NCBI RefSeq assembly: GCF_000332495.1
Contig: NZ_AOGW02000018.1
Location: forward strand, 250,501 to 314,500
Direction: 5' to 3'
Origin: Leptospira terpstrae serovar Hualin str. LT 11-33 = ATCC 700639
Lineage (GTDB): Bacteria > Spirochaetota > Leptospiria > Leptospirales > Leptospiraceae
DNA: 64,000 nucleotides
Positions 61,212-64,000 of this stretch are shown here, one piece after another. The notes beneath the pieces are model-generated. The model saw only the letters and a list, made by a program, of their open reading frames with translations. It searched no databases and had not been told where the DNA came from. The stretch's first letter is position 1, and the number at the start of each line of letters is the position of its first letter. Position numbers and translations under genes: made by a program.

Positions 61212-63383
61212 TCATTTTATATATTTATTATAGCCAAATTCTAATTCTCGAATGATAAACTGGATGTAATCCATTTGGTCACGATCCGATTTATAGATAC
61301 TTGCTTCCTTTCTATAATATTCCGCTAGTTGGGTTCTAAATAGAATCGTGCGAAAATCGGCTTTTGAAAGAATAAGTTCTTTTGGTCTATTTTTTAATTG
61401 GAGGGCTTCTGGAATTTTCATGACCACAGAAATTTGTAAAATAGCATGTTCAATCTCTGCTACAATTTTGTTAGAATCTTTTTTTTGGTCTGAGTTGGGA
61501 AGTTGGGCTTTGATATCTTCTACACAATCTTCGATATGGTTTCGTAACCTTTTGAAGTCGTAAACTTTTTCTGCGATACTATTGAATTTTTTAGGATAAA
61601 TAAATCCCTCTGCTACTTTGGCAATCCCTAGTGATCTGTTTTCCTTTGGAGTAGATTGTGTTTGTTTCTCTACGGTTGGTTTTTGTTTCCCATCAGAACG
61701 ATAAAGATACCCAAGGGTAAGACCAACAAGGAAACTAAGGAAAAAACCACTGATAATGTATTCCAATGTTCCGAGCAATAGGGAAACTATTGTGGTAACG
61801 GATGCGAGTGTTAGGAAAGTAAAAACACCAATGGGAACATGGAATTTTTCCTGTAGTGCCGAAAAAGAAATTCTTGGTTCTCTTAACAGGTTTTGGTTTA
61901 TAATTGTTTCTTCTTCTAATTCTTGTTCTGGAATTTCTTCTTTATCTATATTTTGATCCGATCTGTTTTTTAAAATCACACGGATTTGGTCCAGGATAGG
62001 AAGTTCATTTCTATAATTCGAGTCGGTCTTTGCCAGGTTGAATGTATTGGCTTCGACTTTAGAAAGTTTTTTTTGGTCCAGGGCAAAAAGAATATGAAAA
62101 CTCTCTTCTTTCATTTCCAAACAACCGTAAATTTCTGAAAGAGAACTTACAATTTTAGAAATTGCCTTTTCGGTTTCTATTTCATTTTTCAGACCCAGTG
62201 CTTTTACTTCAGCGTTTAAATCAAGTTTGGTGAGAGTGAGTGTGTTTGCTGTATTGTCTTCGATTTTTGTTCCCAGTAGTTTGATTAAGGAGATGACTGC
62301 TTCCTCGGCATCTTCTTTTTTTTGTTCTTTTAGGTGTTTGTTTAGTTTCTCTAAAATGAGGAGGCTTTCTCTGACTGAGTTACCCACTCGTTTTCCCTCT
62401 TCATTTGTGATTCGGTCAAAAGGAAATTCTTGGAGGAGGGAAGAAAAGTTTGGTATAAAACTAACGCCTGTTTTGAGAAGTTCTTCTGTTCGTTTGGGAA
62501 GATAGGATTCTAGTTCGTTCAGTTTTTCTATAAATCCAGCGTATTTGTTATCCAAGGCAAAACGTTTGAGGTAAGGAAAGGAAAAAATCCTAAGCCCATC
62601 CATTTGCACTGCGAGATGGCGCGCATATTCAGGATGGTGGGAACCGTTTGGCAAAATGAGGTGGTAACCTGGAATGATCTCTACAAGTTTTGCTGTTTCT
62701 TTTCCTCTTGTGATTACATCCAAAACAAAATCCTTCATAGGAATGTAACCGTAAGAGTCCATAGTTTTGCGAATCATCGATTCCAATTCACTTTCATAAC
62801 TAAGTTTAGTTGGGAAAAAATAAGTATTTCCTTTTTGATCGGAACGAACAAGACCTGCACCTGGATTTTCATCTTCTAGTAATAATTCCCGGCTCGCTCT
62901 GTTTTTCAATAATTGGTCAATTAAATCGACACTGTATTTGAAACAAGCTCTACGAAAAGGAACTATATCCGTCTTTTCTCTGTTTTGTGGGGCGATCATA
63001 CTAATTCGCATCATTAGCTTTTGATCAACCTGCAATAAGAAAGGATAAAAATAAACAACAGGCTCTTTATTGTGTTCGGTAAGGCCCGCAAGTTCTTTAA
63101 AGGCCTCCGCAATCGCAGCCCCCGATTTATGAACTTCGGTGAGTTGGACTTGTTTCGAGAGCAATTCAGGAATGGAATCCACTGTCAAAAGCAGGGAAGG
63201 GGTGATTTCAGCACTGCCATGCATTTCCAGTCTTCTATGGCGCACACGAAGTTCTTCTAAAATTGCTTGGGAGGTCATCGAATAACTAGCAATATTCTTA
63301 GGCAATGGAATGAAAAATGATGGATCCATAGTTTCACCAGTAAGTGGTGTTTCTGAATCCGTGGGTTCCGAGAATTGTTCCAA
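61212..63383 (-). CDS. Large membrane-associated protein of unknown function
   Basis: The 723-residue protein is mostly soluble and helical, with two adjacent hydrophobic segments near residues 535-580 (IGVFTFLTLASVTTIVSLL and ISGFFLSFLVGLTLGYLY). About 160 residues follow after them. I recognise no domain. The N-terminal 510 residues include a short segment PYLKRFALDNKYAGF but no catalytic motif that I can name. It is the upstream gene of the LRR lipoprotein, 13 bp away. Confidence 0.75.
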   Translation of the reverse strand: MEQFSEPTDSETPLTGETMDPSFFIPLPKNIASYSMTSQAILEELRVRHRRLEMHGSAEITPSLLLTVDSIPELLSKQVQLTEVHKSGAAIAEAFKELAGLTEHNKEPVVYFYPFLLQVDQKLMMRISMIAPQNREKTDIVPFRRACFKYSVDLIDQLLKNRASRELLLEDENPGAGLVRSDQKGNTYFFPTKLSYESELESMIRKTMDSYGYIPMKDFVLDVITRGKETAKLVEIIPGYHLILPNGSHHPEYARHLAVQMDGLRIFSFPYLKRFALDNKYAGFIEKLNELESYLPKRTEELLKTGVSFIPNFSSLLQEFPFDRITNEEGKRVGNSVRESLLILEKLNKHLKEQKKEDAEEAVISLIKLLGTKIEDNTANTLTLTKLDLNAEVKALGLKNEIETEKAISKIVSSLSEIYGCLEMKEESFHILFALDQKKLSKVEANTFNLAKTDSNYRNELPILDQIRVILKNRSDQNIDKEEIPEQELEEETIINQNLLREPRISFSALQEKFHVPIGVFTFLTLASVTTIVSLLLGTLEYIISGFFLSFLVGLTLGYLYRSDGKQKPTVEKQTQSTPKENRSLGIAKVAEGFIYPKKFNSIAEKVYDFKRLRNHIEDCVEDIKAQLPNSDQKKDSNKIVAEIEHAILQISVVMKIPEALQLKNRPKELILSKADFRTILFRTQLAEYYRKEASIYKSDRDQMDYIQFIIRELEFGYNKYIK

Positions 63384-63779
63384 AATATACCTTCTCTAAC
63401 AAGTATCAAAATCTATTTTCGGTAAATCAAGAGAGAAAGTTTGAATTCTGGGAAAGCCTTATCGCTTTATTATCTTATTTCAGTGATCATTTATGACTAA
63501 AATGGGAAAAACAAATTTGATACATGAATGGAAAGACAGTGAATCTCCTCTTAGATTTCTCCAATGGATTTGTCAATGTTCGTATTTTTTGGGTAGTTCC
63601 CCTGAAAGTAAGTATTGAAAATGAATGATGGAACATTGTAATCAAATTGTTTAGGTGATTATATTACCACATTCGGATTAATAGAATCCTATCATCAAAT
63701 GTGAGCTAAAAAATACTAAAAAAGATAATAGAAACATTTTATGATTGGACTCCAGTCAATAATTTTCGTCTATAATGAT
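63384..63779. other. 395-bp gap with no supported gene
   Basis: AT-rich sequence between divergent genes. I see no hairpin with a T run and no tRNA. A 41-codon ORF (63493-63618) has no ribosome-binding site and was not accepted. The gap must hold promoters for the unknown 723-residue gene and the edge gene, but none can be placed firmly. Confidence 0.5.
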
Positions 63780-64000
63780 ATGGATATTAGATTGGCAGCG
63801 GTTCTATTGGAACGCCAAAAAAAAGTAGATACATTTTTTCTTTGGGCAATTTTGGCTCACACTCCCCTTGTTTTTTTTCTCTCATTAGGATACGGTGCTA
63901 CTACTGTCGTCACTTTATCGGCAGTTGTACTTTCCTTTGTTTCATTTGTGTTCTACCGTTTGGGACGAGGAACTTTTTTTCTAAGAGCCTGGAATGGGGC
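63780..64000 (+). CDS. Membrane protein, 3' partial at the edge
   Basis: The frame from ATG 63780 is open to the end (73 complete codons). A charged N-terminal helix (LAAVLLERQKKVD) leads into two hydrophobic helices, then an RLGRG turn. This resembles the N-terminal membrane region of some methyl-accepting chemotaxis transducers, but the visible part is too short to decide. The gene runs off the right edge. Confidence 0.5.
   Translation, partial: MDIRLAAVLLERQKKVDTFFLWAILAHTPLVFFLSLGYGATTVVTLSAVVLSFVSFVFYRLGRGTFFLRAWNG

Noticed and set aside
63493..63618. 41-codon ORF in the right-hand gap
   Set aside because: No ribosome-binding site and no protein-like pattern.

Overview
The window reads as a stretch of ordinary chromosome from a spirochaete of the genus Leptospira. 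The indicators are: a tandem pair of FlaA periplasmic-flagellum sheath genes behind a PUR-domain gene; a GreA-type factor carried on a long spirochaete-style N-terminal extension; several lipoproteins with loose spirochaetal lipoboxes; many 7TMR-DISM, STAS, PP2C and cyclic-nucleotide-binding signalling proteins; tRNA-Ile/tRNA-Ala genes with no rRNA beside them; and visibly AT-rich sequence. I cannot fix the species; a saprophytic Leptospira is a guess. I see no insertion sequences, prophage, CRISPR array, replication origin or rRNA.

Layout. 1-8,700: edge-truncated 7TM/PP2C phosphatase, groES-groL under a promoter flanked by two CIRCE operators, a HerA-like ATPase, a hybrid histidine kinase convergent with a NarL-type regulator, and a small cNMP-binding protein. 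8,800-13,800: PUR protein, flaA2, flaA1, terminator, giant GreA-family factor. 13,750-22,750: M23 peptidase, LptE-like lipoprotein, Fur-family regulator, tgt, STAS protein, LysM lipoprotein, nadC, rsh. 22,700-29,400: GH13 hydrolase, then an SBP / kinase-like / GT-C glycosyltransferase / pgeF run. 29,300-35,700: pgm-argD-leuB-receiver operon on minus; aminotransferase and YprB-like nuclease on plus. 35,700-39,400: CBS protein, tRNA-Ile and tRNA-Ala, hemW, a CAU tRNA, bifunctional nuclease, phasin-like protein. 39,400-46,600: MFS exporter, double-ACT protein, outer-membrane protein, PilZ protein, an unknown 502-residue protein, and thiC behind a TPP riboswitch. 46,600-53,400: acyl-CoA dehydrogenase, trxA with an MBL/double-cNMP protein, unknowns, a secreted protein, and a Panacea-domain gene with panD. 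53,400-64,000: lipB, a two-TM sensor-like protein, STAS/zinc-ribbon protein, murJ, ileS, LRR lipoprotein, a large unknown membrane protein, and the start of another membrane protein.

How it fits together. Most of the window is housekeeping: chaperonin, tRNA modification and charging, NAD, leucine, arginine, thiamine, pantothenate and lipoate synthesis, stringent response, envelope assembly. Signalling parts are scattered through it: a PP2C phosphatase and two STAS proteins (partner switching), a hybrid kinase, two receiver proteins, one with Glu in place of the phospho-acceptor Asp, PilZ (c-di-GMP) and cNMP-binding proteins. The points I would look at first are the kinase-like protein at 25,975, the Glu-acceptor receiver at 29,341, the STAS/zinc-ribbon gene in front of murJ, the MBL/double-cNMP protein next to trxA, the PUR-flaA2-flaA1 operon and the Panacea-panD pair. 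No single undescribed system stands out beyond doubt.
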